Assembly: GCA_023450775.1 (NCBI GenBank)
Contig: JAEXGP010000135.1
Coordinates: 1 to 7,074 of the forward strand
Length of the DNA: 7,074 nucleotides
Source of the DNA: Actinomycetes bacterium
GTDB taxonomy: Bacteria > Actinomycetota > Acidimicrobiia > Acidimicrobiales > Microtrichaceae
Direction: 5' to 3'
The notes under the pieces are model-generated. The model did not search any database. It saw only the letters and a program-made list of their open reading frames with translations, and was not told where the DNA came from. Within the stretch, counting starts at the first letter, position 1. Each line of letters begins with the position of its first letter. The translations under genes were made by a program, and so were the position numbers. Below, one piece after another: positions 6,507 through 7,074 of this stretch.

Positions 6507-7073
6507 TCAGGCGCCGAAGGCCGGCGGCGGCAGTCCGACGCGGGTGAGCGCCGCCACGGTGGCGTGGAGCGGCAGGCCGATCACCGTGGTCGGATCGCCG
6601 TCGACCGACTCGACGAGGGCGGCGCCCTGGCCCTGGAGCGCGTAGGCGCCGGCCTTGTCCATGGGCTCGCCGCCGGCGACGTAGCCCGCCAACCGCTCGG
6701 GGTCGGCCGGCCCGAACGTCACGAGCGCGGCGGCGACCAGGTCCTCGGGCTCGCCGTCTGCCGCGACCACCCGCACCGCGGTCAGCACCGTGTGCGTGCG
6801 GCCGGCGAGCGACCGGAGCATCCTCAGCGCGTCGACGGCGTCGGCCGGCTTGCCCAGGATCTCGCCGTCGACGACCACGCACGTGTCGGCCGCCACGACC
6901 ACGAGCCCGGGTTCCCAGACCGCGTCGGCCTTGGCCGCCGCGACCCGGGCGGCATACGCGGCCGGTTGCTCGCCGTCGAGCACCGTCTCGTCCACGTCCG
7001 CGATCCGCACGTCGGGCTCGTAGCCGACACGCCCGAGCAGCTCGGCCCGGCGCGGCGACGCCGAGGCCAGCAC
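6507..7073 (-). CDS. maf: Maf-family nucleoside triphosphate pyrophosphatase, start at or beyond window edge
   Basis: The visible 188 residues begin LASASPRRAELL, the conserved Maf N-terminus. Then come the catalytic aspartate in ADTCVV (Asp63, counting the GTG at 7073 as residue 1), LGKP (73-76) and GEPMDKAGAYALQGQGA (135-151), with IGLPL near the end. Maf proteins hydrolyse non-canonical or pyrimidine nucleotides to monophosphates and pyrophosphate. The DKAGAYxxQG form fits the YhdE-like dTTP/UTP class better than the YceF class. Family members usually have two to four residues before the first leucine, so the true start probably lies a few codons beyond the right edge, though the GTG cannot be excluded. 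It converges on the enolase-family gene across 58 bases and appears unrelated to that operon: a housekeeping gene. Confidence 0.93.
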   Translation of the reverse strand: MLASASPRRAELLGRVGYEPDVRIADVDETVLDGEQPAAYAARVAAAKADAVWEPGLVVVAADTCVVVDGEILGKPADAVDALRMLRSLAGRTHTVLTAVRVVAADGEPEDLVAAALVTFGPADPERLAGYVAGGEPMDKAGAYALQGQGAALVESVDGDPTTVIGLPLHATVAALTRVGLPPPAFGA

Positions 7074-7074
7074 C

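Noticed and set aside
6491..6508. Inverted pair GATCC/GGATC between the enolase and Maf genes, as a terminator
   Set aside because: The stem is only five base pairs with an 8-base loop, no T-run follows on either strand, and it overlaps the Maf stop codon. Too weak to call.

Overview
The window is uniformly GC-rich (about 70 % or more by eye) with strong G/C third-position bias, short intergenic gaps and long meaningless antisense open frames. This points to a high-GC actinomycete-like bacterium. An Acidimicrobiia/Ilumatobacter-type member of Actinomycetota is my guess, but the sequence alone does not prove it. No RNA gene, mobile element, CRISPR array or long repeat is visible, and no stretch over 100 bases lacks a gene.

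Layout. On the minus strand at the left are an EthD-domain protein (693 down to the window edge, probably lacking only its last few residues) and, upstream of it, an ArgJ-family ornithine acetyltransferase (about 1960 to 740). The latter carries the sequence hallmarks I associate with OAT2 of clavulanic acid clusters rather than with housekeeping ArgJ. A 78-base divergent spacer containing a perfect 12-base palindrome separates this pair from a plus-strand block. That block holds an NAD-type short-chain dehydrogenase (2039-2857), an amidase-signature hydrolase (2908-4326), a GNAT protein of the COG3375 type (4323-5321) and an enolase-superfamily enzyme of the muconate-lactonizing/dipeptide-epimerase group (5318-6448). 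The amidase, GNAT and enolase genes are joined by 4-base stop/start overlaps. A Maf nucleotide pyrophosphatase (7073 to 6507) converges from the right edge and looks like ordinary housekeeping.

How the genes may work together. COG3375 GNAT proteins partner enolase-superfamily N-succinylamino acid racemases in a known D-to-L amino acid conversion route: N-acylation, racemisation of the N-acyl amino acid, then deacylation. Here the GNAT and enolase genes overlap. The enolase has the catalytic lysines and metal ligands but seems to lack the DxD motif that dipeptide epimerases use to hold a free amino group. The usual M20 deacylase is absent, and its position is taken by a translationally coupled serine amidase. 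Across the divergent spacer lies an acyltransferase that moves acetyl groups between N-acetylornithine and glutamate. The most interesting reading is an undescribed N-acyl-amino-acid module in which the amidase, the OAT2-like enzyme or both remove the acyl group. This is inference from family membership and gene order; no substrate can be read from the DNA.
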